36,938 nucleotides of DNA from positions 1 through 36,938 of the IMG/VR virus record IMGVR_UViG_3300021368_002365, one strand, 5' to 3'. Within the stretch, counting starts at the first letter, position 1. Each line of letters begins with the position of its first letter. The position numbers and the translations under genes are program-made. This DNA comes from a virus. The notes beneath the pieces were generated by a model. It saw only the letters and a program-made list of their open reading frames with translations, was not told the DNA's origin and made no database searches. Shown here in pieces: positions 29,001-36,938 of this stretch.

Positions 29001-32000
29001 ATCTGATTACAGTACTGCATCGTCTATGAGTCCATTTGATTTTAAATCAAGGTCTTTCGATACTAGTTCAAATAACTCTACACAAGTGCTTTCTTCCAAT
29101 GAATCTATAGTTTTTGATTATAGTTTCTATTTACCTAGAATTGATAAACTAACTTTAGATAAAAATGGTAAATTTGATTTGGTATTTGGTGAATCTAGTG
29201 AAACACCATTTAAACCACAAATATCAGAAGAAGTACTAGATGTTGCAACAATTTTAAGTTCTGCTTATGTTTATGATGTAAACAGAGATATTGATATTGT
29301 ATTAACTGACAATAAAAGATTTACTTTTTCTGATATAAGAGATATTGAAAAGAGAGTTGATAATCTTGAATTGTCAAGTACATTATCTCTTCTTGAAGTT
29401 GACACTAAAAATCTTTTAATTCAAGATTCTGAAGGTTTCAATAGATTCAAGTCTGGATTTTTTGTAGATGATTTCCAAAATTTTGATACTTCAGATGTTG
29501 AATCACCAATTTTCAAAGCAAATATTAGTAATGGATCTTTAAAGTCTGAAGTAAATAAAAACAGAATTACACTTAAGTTAGATTCAAATACTAATACTCA
29601 AATAACTGGGCATACACTGACATTAAGTTATACTGAGAATGATTATCAAAAACAACCATTTGCAAGTAGAATTGTAAATGTAAATCCATTTAATATTGTA
29701 ACTTGGACTGGAAAACTTGAATTAAATCCATCTAATGATAGTTGGACCATAGAAGTTTCTTCTTCTGAAAGAGTTGGTAGTGCTACAAGAGGGGGTGAAA
29801 CAGAGGTTATTAGATCTTCTAGATCTGTAGAATTCATTAGATCTAGAAATATAGAGTTCATTGGAACTAGATTAAAACCTTCTACTGAGTTTAGTTTGAT
29901 ATTTGACTCTAGAAATCTCTCATCAAATTTAGCAGGAACTACTTATGCATTCCCCAAATTACTACAAATAACAAATGTAGTTGGAACATTTAATGTTGGC
30001 GAGACTGTTAATGGATTTGATAATAATGGAAATAGAATCTCATTTAGAACTTGTACAGCAAATCATAAGACTGGAGTATTCAACAATCCAGATTCAACTT
30101 ATAATATTAATCCTTATGATCCAACTGTACAACTTCCTTCAAGTTATGGTCCACAGTCTACAGTATTGAATGTTGATACATCATCATTACAAATTTCAAA
30201 CGAATCTTCTTTCTTTGGAAATGCTACTTCTGGTATGAGATTGTTTGGAACAGAAAGTGGAGCAATAGCAACAATATCTGCATTAAAACTAGTATCAGAT
30301 GATAACGGAACTTTAATAGGAAGTGTATTTATTCCTGATCCAGATTCAAGTTCATTGAAATTTAGAACTGGTAATGCTTCTGTGAAGTTAACTACATCTA
30401 CTGCAGGTTTAGGAGTTCCAGGAGAATTTACCAGCACTGCAGAAACTGTCTTTAATACTTCAGGAACTAGAATAGAGATTAGGACTGTTACTTATTATGA
30501 TCCTCTAGCACAGACATTCATTGTAGATGAACCTGAAGGGATTTTCCCAACTTCTATTGATGTTTTCTTTGCTACTAAAGACGATACAATACCAGTTACA
30601 CTTCAGATTAGAGAAGTTATAAACGGTATTCCAGGTGGTCCCGATAAGATTGTTGGAAGTTTAGAAAAGATTTTAAATCCAAATGAAGTTAAAGTTAGTA
30701 ACGATTCTTCGGTAGCAACAAACTTCAAGTTTGATAATCTAACTAGATTAGAAGGAGGTAGAGAATATGCTATTGTTCTTATTTCTGATTCAAGCGACTA
30801 TCAAGTTTGGATTTCTAGAGTAGGGGAAATTGAAATTTCTACACAATCATTCACTGAAGCTCAGAAGGTTTTAATCAGTAAGCAACCATCTTTAGGATCT
30901 TTATTTAAATCCCAAAATGGAACTACTTGGATTCCAACTCCAGAAGATGATCTTAAATTTACAATTAAGAATGCTAAATTTAATACTACAGGAGGAACTT
31001 CAACATTCTTCAATAGTGAAGTTAATGCAAGATCAAATGAAAATAAACTTGCTCCAAATTCAATCTTCTCAATATCAACAGATGCCTCAGAATTCAATAA
31101 TGGAAGATATATTCTAGTTTTCCATCCAAATCACGGAATGTATTCATCAACTAATAAAGTTGTTATTGAGGGAGTTAAATCAGATATTCTTCCAGAAAAA
31201 TTAACAATTGGGTATGGTATTACATCTTCTGGTGCAATAGACGTATCAGATTCTACAATATTCCAACAATTTGAAGGATCTACAGTTAGTAATTCTGATG
31301 CTTATATTGAGATTAATGGTGAGATTATAAAATATGAAAATGTTTCTGGAAATCAATTAACTGATATTACAAGAGGTCAATTTGGAACTAAACAATTAGA
31401 TCATCCAGTAAATTCTTTAGTACGTAAGTATGAATTTAACAATGTTTCTTTGGCAGGAATAAATACGGAACACGATGTAATTAGTCCAACAATAGATTCT
31501 TACTATGTACAAGTAGAAGCTGGAAAACAATTCAGCGAAAGTAAATTTGGTGGTGGTGATAAAATATTTGCCTCAAGAAATAAGCAATTTAGTAAATTAG
31601 AATTTGAGAATAATTTTGTTAGAAAATTTGAATCCACTTCTGTAGATTCTTCTATTAGAACAGTAAGTTCTACTAGTGTAGATGGAACAGAAGTATCATT
31701 TAAAGATAAAGGATTTGAATCTGTCGGTATTAATAGTACAAATACATTTACAGATCCAAGAATGGTTTGCTCTAGAGTTAATGAAACTACATCATTAAAT
31801 TCCAATCAATTCAAGGATAATAAGTCATTCACTTTACAATTAACATTATCAACTGATAATGAAGACTTATCTCCTGTAATAAATTTGAATAATTCAAATT
31901 TAATTGTAGAAAATAATAGAATAAATCAACCAATTAGCACAAATTCTTATCCTGTAGACGGTAGAGTTAATTCAAATGTTGATGATCCAAATGCTTTAAT

Positions 32001-32382
32001 TTATGTTTCTAATAGGATTGAATTGGCGCAAAGTGCATCTTCAATAAAGGTTTTACTTTCAGCATTCAGATCACAATTTTCTGATATTAGAGTTCTTTAT
32101 AAGATTTTTAGGGACGATACTCCAGATGAAAGTCAAGTTTGGCAATTATTCCCAGGATATTTTAATCTTGATGTAAATAATCAAATTGTTGATCCTTCTA
32201 AAAATGATGGAAGATCTGACAAATTAGTTCCTTCTAGTTTTGAAAATGAATATCGTGAATATTCATTCACTATTGATGATGTACCACAATTTACATCATT
32301 TGCTATAAAAATTATTGGAACAAGTACAAATCAAGCATACACACCAATTATAGAAGATCTAAGAGTTATTGCATTAAAATGA
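26020..32382 (+). CDS. giant DUF4815-type virion protein (2120 aa), wedge or fibre component
   Basis: The N-terminus (NVNPYYDDFDSQKNYYKVLF, KPGVTVQARELTTLQ, QDQIEKFGSSFY) matches the DUF4815 family seen in virion proteins of T4-like marine phages. Residues 330-400 (DDLAVLKVSPGKAYVKGFEI) continue this head. The middle is a series of beta-rich and Ser/Asn-rich segments. Around 1480-1660 a conserved module YDPLAQTFIVDEPEGIFPTS, then GGREYAIVLISDSSDYQVWI is present, typical of phage fibre proteins with a lectin-like fold. The C-terminus ends FAIKIIGTSTNQAYTPIIED. It fills the place of T4 genes 9-12 and wac between genes 8 and 13. The next gene overlaps its stop by four bases. Confidence 0.8.
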   Translation: MSQSTNLNVNPYYDDFDSQKNYYKVLFKPGVTVQARELTTLQSILQDQIEKFGSSFYANGGIVIPGNFAYDGTFTCVEVESTYKGVDVETYFNSLIGKIVKGKNTGITAKIESVLSRNNSIRDTTTLYVKYQNSSSEDFSTEIFENGEELSVTSDVSIGSTLIESGQDVFRVISPLDRSACSVGSSAKIESGVYFVRGFFVDIDSDLIILDQYTNTPSYRVGLKITESIVDANDDSSLFDNAQGFSNFAAPGADRFKISLTLTKKETDDFIDNDFIELFKVENGIVKKIRQNDQFSFINEILARRTFDESGNYYVSPFAVESFESLNDRLGNQGLYLSNEKTPDGSTPSDDLAVLKVSPGKAYVKGFEISTSDEILDLPKPRITKEVESSSSNFYAANLIKVNNVQSLPKIGLTTDFTVSLYDTRLDGSASVSAGTTIGLAKIYDFESDNTSYVDASSQSNLYLFDIQTYTNLTLSSSVSAGMGEYIQGQYSNASGYVQSGSGGNLSLYQVSGEFVDNEPLIISGISTNTTITDIEDYSIQDVKSVGFDSDFAADTLLSKELLVDGPFDFQSSAGVATITRFDGSSFATGFKVNDIVKYSRTGGSDEPRFARITSINSSLTGIGVTDVANVANVCTGDIETTTTLQTIKIIRPEVLNFEDSSLYSRLNNTNISEISFLNSSIFIKKYYDGQTISGSSITLPSLLNTDFVYAAFDEERYSLVDDSGNGVNLSSATFNITNGGKDAEFTGLSVATGSSVKIITTQIKSNVSQKFKKLQKAQSIVLNRTKYSPTRNGGLTNSTVYGTRVEDNEISLNYADVVEVYGVYQSSTTSDPELPSITFSGANSSNMKLGEVLIGKTSGAVAVYVEQNSNSKISFVYKSNNKFIVNEFVEFQESSQTATVLTVNEGEENIISDFILDNGQRKQFYDFGRLVRKESTKEPSSRLKIVFDYFKFESTDSGDLVGANSYQEFLDKDKIPFFNGLRNSDSIDIRPRVSDYSTASSMSPFDFKSRSFDTSSNNSTQVLSSNESIVFDYSFYLPRIDKLTLDKNGKFDLVFGESSETPFKPQISEEVLDVATILSSAYVYDVNRDIDIVLTDNKRFTFSDIRDIEKRVDNLELSSTLSLLEVDTKNLLIQDSEGFNRFKSGFFVDDFQNFDTSDVESPIFKANISNGSLKSEVNKNRITLKLDSNTNTQITGHTLTLSYTENDYQKQPFASRIVNVNPFNIVTWTGKLELNPSNDSWTIEVSSSERVGSATRGGETEVIRSSRSVEFIRSRNIEFIGTRLKPSTEFSLIFDSRNLSSNLAGTTYAFPKLLQITNVVGTFNVGETVNGFDNNGNRISFRTCTANHKTGVFNNPDSTYNINPYDPTVQLPSSYGPQSTVLNVDTSSLQISNESSFFGNATSGMRLFGTESGAIATISALKLVSDDNGTLIGSVFIPDPDSSSLKFRTGNASVKLTTSTAGLGVPGEFTSTAETVFNTSGTRIEIRTVTYYDPLAQTFIVDEPEGIFPTSIDVFFATKDDTIPVTLQIREVINGIPGGPDKIVGSLEKILNPNEVKVSNDSSVATNFKFDNLTRLEGGREYAIVLISDSSDYQVWISRVGEIEISTQSFTEAQKVLISKQPSLGSLFKSQNGTTWIPTPEDDLKFTIKNAKFNTTGGTSTFFNSEVNARSNENKLAPNSIFSISTDASEFNNGRYILVFHPNHGMYSSTNKVVIEGVKSDILPEKLTIGYGITSSGAIDVSDSTIFQQFEGSTVSNSDAYIEINGEIIKYENVSGNQLTDITRGQFGTKQLDHPVNSLVRKYEFNNVSLAGINTEHDVISPTIDSYYVQVEAGKQFSESKFGGGDKIFASRNKQFSKLEFENNFVRKFESTSVDSSIRTVSSTSVDGTEVSFKDKGFESVGINSTNTFTDPRMVCSRVNETTSLNSNQFKDNKSFTLQLTLSTDNEDLSPVINLNNSNLIVENNRINQPISTNSYPVDGRVNSNVDDPNALIYVSNRIELAQSASSIKVLLSAFRSQFSDIRVLYKIFRDDTPDESQVWQLFPGYFNLDVNNQIVDPSKNDGRSDKLVPSSFENEYREYSFTIDDVPQFTSFAIKIIGTSTNQAYTPIIEDLRVIALK

Positions 32383-32606
32383 GCAAATTTGCTAAAATAG
32401 ATGGACATCAAAATTTAATAAGAGACATTAAATCAAATGCTATAATAAATACTGACATATCTGAAGGAAATAATTATTTTCAAAACAGAAAAAAGAGAAA
32501 AGAAGATGAAGAAACTATGAAAAAATTAAAAAACGATATTGACTTTTTAAAATCTTCTATTGATGAAATTAAATCTTTAGTTAAGGGGTTGAAAAATGAA
32601 AAGTAA
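32379..32606 (+). CDS. small coiled-coil protein (75 aa)
   Basis: The protein starts with a short MSKFAKIDGHQNLIRDIKSN segment that is familiar from similarly placed small genes in marine T4-like phages, followed by a Lys/Glu-rich helix (about residues 37-75) with repeated leucine spacing (LKNDIDFLKSSIDEIKSLV), likely a coiled coil. It overlaps the giant gene by four bases and the next small ORF by eleven. A role as an assembly chaperone for the giant fibre protein is an inference from position. Confidence 0.8.
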   Translation: MSKFAKIDGHQNLIRDIKSNAIINTDISEGNNYFQNRKKRKEDEETMKKLKNDIDFLKSSIDEIKSLVKGLKNEK

Positions 32607-32772
32607 TGAAATTGAATTAAAAAATATTTCAAAGTCTTTTCTTTTTGAAAATTTATCAAGAGACATAGACTCTATTGAAGATATTAATGCATTGAAAAAT
32701 ATATGTAAATCTTGTGTAAAACTCTATTTGAAGCAACAAGAAACATTAAAAGAAATAGTTCTAAATAGTTAA
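32596..32772 (+). CDS. small helical protein (58 aa)
   Basis: The 58-aa ORF starts at ATG 32596, inside the end of the preceding gene in another frame, with a GGGGTTG stretch upstream as a weak ribosome-binding site. The product is MKSNEIELKNISKSFLFENL, then a helix with DINALKNICKSCVKLYLKQQ. I recall a similar short protein before gene 13 in cyanomyoviruses. The function is unknown. Its reading frame spans the whole gap between the 75-aa gene and gene 13. Confidence 0.8.
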   Translation: MKSNEIELKNISKSFLFENLSRDIDSIEDINALKNICKSCVKLYLKQQETLKEIVLNS

Positions 32773-32784
32773 AAAGTAAAAATA

Positions 32785-33606
32785 ATGGCAAAACCCGCAT
32801 CAAGACAAGAATTAAAAGATTATGCTTTAAGACAACTTGGTGCTCCAGTTTTAGAAATCAATGTTGACGATGAGCAAATGGATGATCGTTTAGATGACGC
32901 TCTTCAACTTTTTTATGAACGTCATTTTGATGGTGTGGAGAGAGTTTATCTAAAGTATAAATTAACTGAAGATGACATTAAAAGAGGTAGAGCAAGAGGT
33001 GGAGATGAAACTCTTGGTATTACAACTTCCACTACTTCTAGTGGAAACTTTGAAGAGAATTCTAATTTTATAAATTTGCCAGACTTTGTTATTGGTGTAG
33101 AAAGAATTTTTAAATTCGATACAAGTACTGTTACTAATAATTTTTTCAATTACAAGTATCAACTTTTCTTGAATGATGTCGCTTTTAATGTTGGTTATGG
33201 TGGACTTTTAAATTATTCAATGGTAAGAACTTATGTTGAAGAAATTGATTTTTTACTTTCAACAACTAAGCAAATTAGATTTAACAAAAGAAATAATAGA
33301 TTATATTTAGATGTTGATTGGGGAACAGCAGTAAAAGATACTTACATTATTATAGATTGCCAGAGAATTATGGATCCATCAAAATATACTGGAGTTTATA
33401 ATGATTCTTGGTTAAAAATGTATTTTACTGCTCTTCTTAAGAAACAATGGGGACAAAATTTAATTAAGTTTCAAGGAGTAAGACTTCCAGGTGGAGTAGA
33501 ACTTAATGGAAGACAAATTTATGACGATGCTGTTAATGAATTAGAATCGATAAGACAAAGAATGATGAGTGAATACGAAACTGCTCCTTTTGATGCCATA
33601 GGATAA
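32785..33606 (+). CDS. gp13: neck protein gp13 (head completion)
   Basis: A 273-aa homologue of T4 gp13 (309 aa), which with gp14 forms the neck that closes the filled head and receives the tail. Landmarks are MAKPASRQELKDYALRQLGA, the acid stretch INVDDEQMDDRLDDALQLFY and HFDGVERVYLKY at the N-terminus, KYQLFLNDVAF in the middle, and YDDAVNELESIRQRMMSEYE at the end. The order 13-14-15-16 is that of T4. It is followed by gene 14 after one base, implying coupled expression. Confidence 0.92.
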   Translation: MAKPASRQELKDYALRQLGAPVLEINVDDEQMDDRLDDALQLFYERHFDGVERVYLKYKLTEDDIKRGRARGGDETLGITTSTTSSGNFEENSNFINLPDFVIGVERIFKFDTSTVTNNFFNYKYQLFLNDVAFNVGYGGLLNYSMVRTYVEEIDFLLSTTKQIRFNKRNNRLYLDVDWGTAVKDTYIIIDCQRIMDPSKYTGVYNDSWLKMYFTALLKKQWGQNLIKFQGVRLPGGVELNGRQIYDDAVNELESIRQRMMSEYETAPFDAIG

Positions 33607-33607
33607 T

Positions 33608-34978
33608 ATGTTAAATCCATTTTTTCTAAACGGTAGTAATGGTGAACAGGGTCTCGTTCAAGACCTTATTAATGAGCAGCTTAAAATTTATGGAATAGAA
33701 GTTTACTACTTACCTAGAGCTATTTTTTCCGAAGGAAAGGTAATTAGGGAAGCTATATACTCAAAATTTCAAAATGCATTTCCAATTGAAGCCTACGTTC
33801 AAAATTTTGAGGGTTTTCAAGATAATACTGTTTTAATGAGTAAATTTGGAGTTAGAGTTACTGATGAACTTAATTTAATAATCTCAAAAGAAAGGTTTGA
33901 ATTATATATTGGTGAGATTATGAAATCAATTCCAAATGTAAAAAACTTTTCTAGACCAAATGAAGGAGATCTAATTTATGTTCCATTAACTGAAAGTTTA
34001 ATGGAAATTAAATTTGTAGAAAATAGAAGACCATTCTTTCAATTGCAAAAAATTTATGTTTATGAATTAAGATGTGAATTATATGAATTAGAAGATGATG
34101 AAATTAAAACTGGGATAACTGATATTGATAAACAATTTAAAGACGAAAGTTATTCAGCAACATTAACTCTTTCTGGTATAGGAGTAACAGCAACAGCAAC
34201 TTCAACAATAGTTGATGGTGGAATACAAACTGTTGATATTATAAACGGTGGATATGGATTTAGTTCTACACCATCAATAGTAATAAGTTCTCCAACATCT
34301 GGAACTCAAGCTAGAGTTGTAGGTACTACAACAAGTTCAACATCATTAACTTCTAAATTAAACATAAATAAAGTTTACATAGAAGATGGTGGTAGTGGTT
34401 ACACTAAAAAACCAACAATATCTTTATTTGGTGGAGGTGGAACTGGCGCATCATTTAATGTTGGAATTTCTACAACTGGATCTGTAGGATTTGTATCAAT
34501 TGCAAATACAGGTCAAGGATACACTTCTATACCAAATGTAATATTTTCTTCTCCTCCTGGTGCTGGTGTAACTGCCACTGGAGAAGCAGTATTAAATTCA
34601 ACAGGAGGAATATCTACAGTTAGAATGACAAATTGTGGTTCTGGATATTTAACTGCCCCAACAGTTACAATATCAGCAGGATCTACTATATCTACTGGTA
34701 ACTTTAAGTTCAACGAAACAGTGACTGGATCTATATCTAATGCTACTGGATTAGTTAGAGACTGGGATCCTGATACCAGAGTTTTAAAAGTTTATGGTCA
34801 AGGAAAAGATTTTATTGTTGGAGATCTTGTAAAAGGATCAGATTCATCTGCTGAATATTTCATTCAAAAATATAATACTTTTGAGTCTGATACAGAATAC
34901 GATCAAAATGAAATTATTCAGGAAGAATCGGACAATATTCTTCAGTTTGATGAGATAAATCCTTTCGGAGAAGTTTAA
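33608..34978 (+). CDS. gp14: neck protein gp14 with a large repeat insertion
   Basis: The first 170 residues match T4 gp14 in order of motifs: QLKIYGIEVYYLPRAIFSE, FEGFQDNTVLMSKFGVRVTD and GDLIYVPLTESLMEIKFVE with PFFQLQKIYVYEL. T4 gp14 has 256 aa and this protein 456. The extra length lies between residues 185 and 375 and consists of four GxGY modules (NGGYGFSSTPSIVISSP; DGGSGYTKKPTISLFGGGG; NTGQGYTSIPNVIFSSPPG; NCGSGYLTAPTVTISAG), then a spacer. A short acidic end (EEIINPFGEV-like: FDEINPFGEV) resembles the T4 C-terminus. The insertion may decorate the neck or replace the whiskers. Confidence 0.9.
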   Translation: MLNPFFLNGSNGEQGLVQDLINEQLKIYGIEVYYLPRAIFSEGKVIREAIYSKFQNAFPIEAYVQNFEGFQDNTVLMSKFGVRVTDELNLIISKERFELYIGEIMKSIPNVKNFSRPNEGDLIYVPLTESLMEIKFVENRRPFFQLQKIYVYELRCELYELEDDEIKTGITDIDKQFKDESYSATLTLSGIGVTATATSTIVDGGIQTVDIINGGYGFSSTPSIVISSPTSGTQARVVGTTTSSTSLTSKLNINKVYIEDGGSGYTKKPTISLFGGGGTGASFNVGISTTGSVGFVSIANTGQGYTSIPNVIFSSPPGAGVTATGEAVLNSTGGISTVRMTNCGSGYLTAPTVTISAGSTISTGNFKFNETVTGSISNATGLVRDWDPDTRVLKVYGQGKDFIVGDLVKGSDSSAEYFIQKYNTFESDTEYDQNEIIQEESDNILQFDEINPFGEV

Positions 34979-35010
34979 TTGGTTAAATAATAACTACAGA
35001 GGTTAAGAAA

Positions 35011-35865
35011 ATGTTTGGAACTTACTTTTATAATAAAATAATTACAAAACACGTTGTAGCATTTGGCACGTTATTTAATAATATATCTATTAAAAAGCAA
35101 GACCAATCTGAAAATGATCTTTCTATTTTTAAAGTTCCAATTTCTTACGGGCCAGTACAAAAATTTTTAGCAAGGATTGAACAAGATCCAAATGCAAGTA
35201 GAAAGATTGCAACAACCTTGCCAAGAATGTCTTTCGAAATGGTTTCTATTGATTACGATGGAACTAGAAAATCTTCTGTAATTCAAAAATTCAAAACAGC
35301 ATCGGCAACTGATAGTACTGATATTAAAAATGTTTTTGTGCCGACTCCGTATAATATTCAATTTGAGTTGAATATTATGTCAAAGCTTCAAGATGATGTA
35401 CTTCAGATCATAGAACAAATACTACCATTTTTTCAACCATCTTTCAATCTTTCAATTAATTTTATTCCTCAAATTAATGAAATTAAAGATGTTCCAATAA
35501 TATTAAATAGAATTAATTTTAGAGATAATTACGAAGAAGATTTCAGAACTAGAAAGATTATAAATTATACATTAACTTTTACATTAAAAACATACTTATA
35601 TAGTGAAATTCCATCAGATCAAGATGGTCTAATTAAAAAGGTTCAGGTCGATTATGCAACTGATGCATTGAGGAGTGCTAAGAGAGAAATTAGATACACA
35701 TCAACTCCAAAAGCTCTTGAAGACTATAACGATGATGGTCAGATAAACTCTCTTGACGATCCATTTATTGAAATTGGAGATGATTTCGGATTCAACAGAG
35801 ATCTACAAGAATTCTCAGACTTTAAAACTTACAGTCCAAATCAAGGAATTGATGTTGATGTATGA
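35011..35865 (+). CDS. gp15: tail sheath stabiliser and completion protein gp15
   Basis: A 284-aa homologue of T4 gp15 (272 aa), a hexamer at the top of the tail that connects tube and sheath to the neck. MFGTYFYNKIITKHVVAFGT at the N-terminus, IKKQDQSENDLSIFKVPISY, EQILPFFQPSFNLSI (about residues 131-145) and RTRKIINYTLTFTLKTYLY match T4 gp15 in order. The 32-bp gap before it is one of the larger ones within this module. The next gene overlaps its stop by four bases. Confidence 0.93.
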   Translation: MFGTYFYNKIITKHVVAFGTLFNNISIKKQDQSENDLSIFKVPISYGPVQKFLARIEQDPNASRKIATTLPRMSFEMVSIDYDGTRKSSVIQKFKTASATDSTDIKNVFVPTPYNIQFELNIMSKLQDDVLQIIEQILPFFQPSFNLSINFIPQINEIKDVPIILNRINFRDNYEEDFRTRKIINYTLTFTLKTYLYSEIPSDQDGLIKKVQVDYATDALRSAKREIRYTSTPKALEDYNDDGQINSLDDPFIEIGDDFGFNRDLQEFSDFKTYSPNQGIDVDV

Positions 35866-36311
35866 GTATGATGGAAAAAAAGTATGAAGGATTAGAAAAA
35901 GCTTTAAATATCAAAACTGATATTGAGCAATCTGTCGATACAGAAATAGTATCAAATGAAATTGTAGATGTTAGTTCTGACGAAAAAGAATCTAACGATT
36001 CAGAAAAAGATTATGAATATACTAGAGAAAATCTTTATAAGTTAATAGATAGAGGTCAAGAAGCAATTGAAGGAATTCTTGAATTAGCACAGGAATCTGA
36101 ACATCCAAGAGCATTTGAAGTTGCTGGTCAGTTAATTAAATCTGTTGGAGACGTTACAGATAAATTATTAGATCTTCAGAAGAAGATGAAGGATTTAGAT
36201 GCTCCAACTAAAAAAGGAAACACAACAGTAAATAATGCACTTTTTGTTGGTTCTACAGCAGAATTATCTAAACTTTTAAAACAAGGTCTTCTAAATAATA
36301 AAGAAGAATAA
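35862..36311 (+). CDS. gp16: small terminase subunit gp16
   Basis: A 149-aa protein in the position of T4 gp16 (164 aa), which recognises phage DNA and regulates the large subunit gp17. Residues 1-50 are acidic and variable. Residues 52-108 are the oligomerisation coiled coil (NLYKLIDRGQEAIEGILELA, then HPRAFEVAGQLIKSVGDVTD and LLDLQKKMKDL). The C-terminal segment TTVNNALFVGSTAELSKLLK is conserved in gp16 of marine T4-like phages. gp17 is not in the window and might follow the gene that begins at 36321. Confidence 0.88.
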   Translation: MSMMEKKYEGLEKALNIKTDIEQSVDTEIVSNEIVDVSSDEKESNDSEKDYEYTRENLYKLIDRGQEAIEGILELAQESEHPRAFEVAGQLIKSVGDVTDKLLDLQKKMKDLDAPTKKGNTTVNNALFVGSTAELSKLLKQGLLNNKEE

Positions 36312-36320
36312 TCTTAACTC

Positions 36321-36938
36321 ATGAAATCAATTAATTTAAATGAGGAGGGACTACGTGATTGGTTTGGAAAGTCCAAATCTAAAGATGGTAAAAAAGGTTG
36401 GGTTAATGTTGTAACAGGTGATTCTTGTGCAAGTGACAAGCCTGGTGAGGGAATTCCTAAGTGCGTATCTTCTGCAAAAAGAAATAGTATGTCAAAGAAA
36501 GAGAGACTTGCTGCAGCTGCTGCAAAAAGAAGAGAAGATCCAGCACAGCAGAAAAAGTCTGGTGCATCTGCGCCAACTATGGTAAAAACCGACAGAGAAA
36601 CTAGGAAGGAAGAAATGGACACAAGAAGAGCACCAGCAGAATTAGTTGCTAGATTAAGTGCCAGAAGAGAAGGAGAAATGGCAAAAGATGGACCTAATAA
36701 AGCAGCATATGATGCTAAGCAAAGACTTCTTGCTAAAACAAAAGCAAAAAGAACTAAAAATGAAGAAGTGGAGTTAGAAGAAGCAAAGGATAAGAAAGGT
36801 AAGGGTAGTGGTAATAAAGATGCTTGCTATAGTAAAGTAAAATCACGTTACAGCGTTTGGCCATCTGCTTATGCATCTGGAGCATTAGTAAAATGTAGAA
36901 AGGTAGGTGCAAAAAATTGGGGAAATAAGTCTGAGTCT
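36321..36938 (+). CDS. conserved phage protein with C-terminal CYSKVKSRY module (partial at the window end)
   Basis: The frame is open from ATG 36321 to the window edge (206 codons, no stop). Segments are: LRDWFGKSKSKDGKKGWVNV and SCASDKPGEGIPKCVSS (residues 9-50), a highly charged Ala/Lys/Arg-rich helical stretch (52-160) and CYSKVKSRYSVWPSAYASGA with LVKCRKVGAKNWG (169-201). The last module is a known short domain of phage proteins that I recall as DUF5872. Paired Cys/Lys and Trp residues suggest a small zinc- or DNA-binding unit. It lies between gp16 and the expected gp17, so a packaging or DNA-binding role is plausible but unproven. Confidence 0.75.
   Translation, partial: MKSINLNEEGLRDWFGKSKSKDGKKGWVNVVTGDSCASDKPGEGIPKCVSSAKRNSMSKKERLAAAAAKRREDPAQQKKSGASAPTMVKTDRETRKEEMDTRRAPAELVARLSARREGEMAKDGPNKAAYDAKQRLLAKTKAKRTKNEEVELEEAKDKKGKGSGNKDACYSKVKSRYSVWPSAYASGALVKCRKVGAKNWGNKSES

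Noticed and set aside
21506-32451. NATAAATA motifs inside coding regions (for example 21506-21513, 25915-25922, 32444-32451)
   Set aside because: The motif is expected by chance many times in AT-rich coding DNA. Only the copies in gaps and close to a start codon were listed, though the copy at 25915 lies 98 bases before a giant gene and could be tested.
34979-35010. Late promoter before gene 15 (TTAAATAA)
   Set aside because: The sequence deviates from NATAAATA at two positions, and read-through from gene 14 is enough to explain expression.
36314-36622. Reverse-strand ORF of 102 codons
   Set aside because: It is the shadow of the forward gene starting at 36321, which has a convincing domain pattern and codon use. 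The same holds for all other reverse-strand ORFs inside the structural genes.

Overview
This window is part of the genome of an AT-rich T4-like myovirus, most probably one that infects marine picocyanobacteria (Synechococcus or Prochlorococcus). The evidence is a row of T4-type baseplate, neck and packaging genes in near-T4 order (25, 6, a 7-like giant, 8, a giant wedge-type protein, 13, 14, 15, 16). Other support comes from small ORFs and domains that I recall as typical of cyanomyoviruses (DUF4815, YHYH, a C-terminal CYSKVKSRY motif), late-promoter motifs of the NATAAATA type, and a cluster of TTTTCCACA sites, the cyanobacterial form of the DnaA box. The host assignment is inference. All supported genes lie on the + strand.

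Region 1 (1-8.1 kb) is an accessory module of short, tightly packed, often ATGA-overlapping genes. Most are unrecognised. It also carries a PD-(D/E)XK nuclease-like protein followed directly by an NPPF methyltransferase-like protein, an SF2 (DEAH) helicase, a small membrane protein and a tRNA-Thr(UGU). The module is punctuated by seven copies of a composite element: a 24-bp inverted repeat (TGTGCCA, ten bases, TGGCACA, with variants), then six or so bases, then a sigma70-like promoter. The repeat centre sits 40.5-41.5 bp before the -10 hexamer in every copy, and five copies hold a second palindrome inside the -35/-10 spacer. I consider this the most interesting undescribed feature of the window.

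Region 2 (8.09-8.99 kb) is about 900 bp with no credible gene. It holds a decayed copy of the 24-bp element, four TTTTCCACA boxes inside nested inverted repeats, a consensus promoter (TTGACA, 17 bp, TATGAT) firing into non-coding DNA, seven same-strand TATTCG words and a long hairpin. It could be a replication origin, a non-coding RNA gene, or both.

Region 3 (8.94-11.1 kb) begins late expression: a glycosyltransferase-like gene of clearly higher GC, a conserved phage protein and three very small ORFs, closed by a strong intrinsic terminator at 11060-11085.

Region 4 (11.1-36.9 kb) is the virion module. gp25, gp6, gp8 and two or three very large proteins (2733, 902 and 2120 aa) build the baseplate and its appendages. 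gp13, gp14 and gp15 finish the head-tail junction, gp16 is the small terminase subunit, and the window ends inside a further gene. A GxGY-type repeat module occurs in the 2733-aa and 902-aa proteins and is also inserted into gp8 and gp14. The 2733-aa protein starts with a segment resembling the C-terminal part of T4 gp7, and one 2120-aa protein occupies the place of T4 genes 9 to 12 and wac. Family matches are from memory of the sequences, not from searches.
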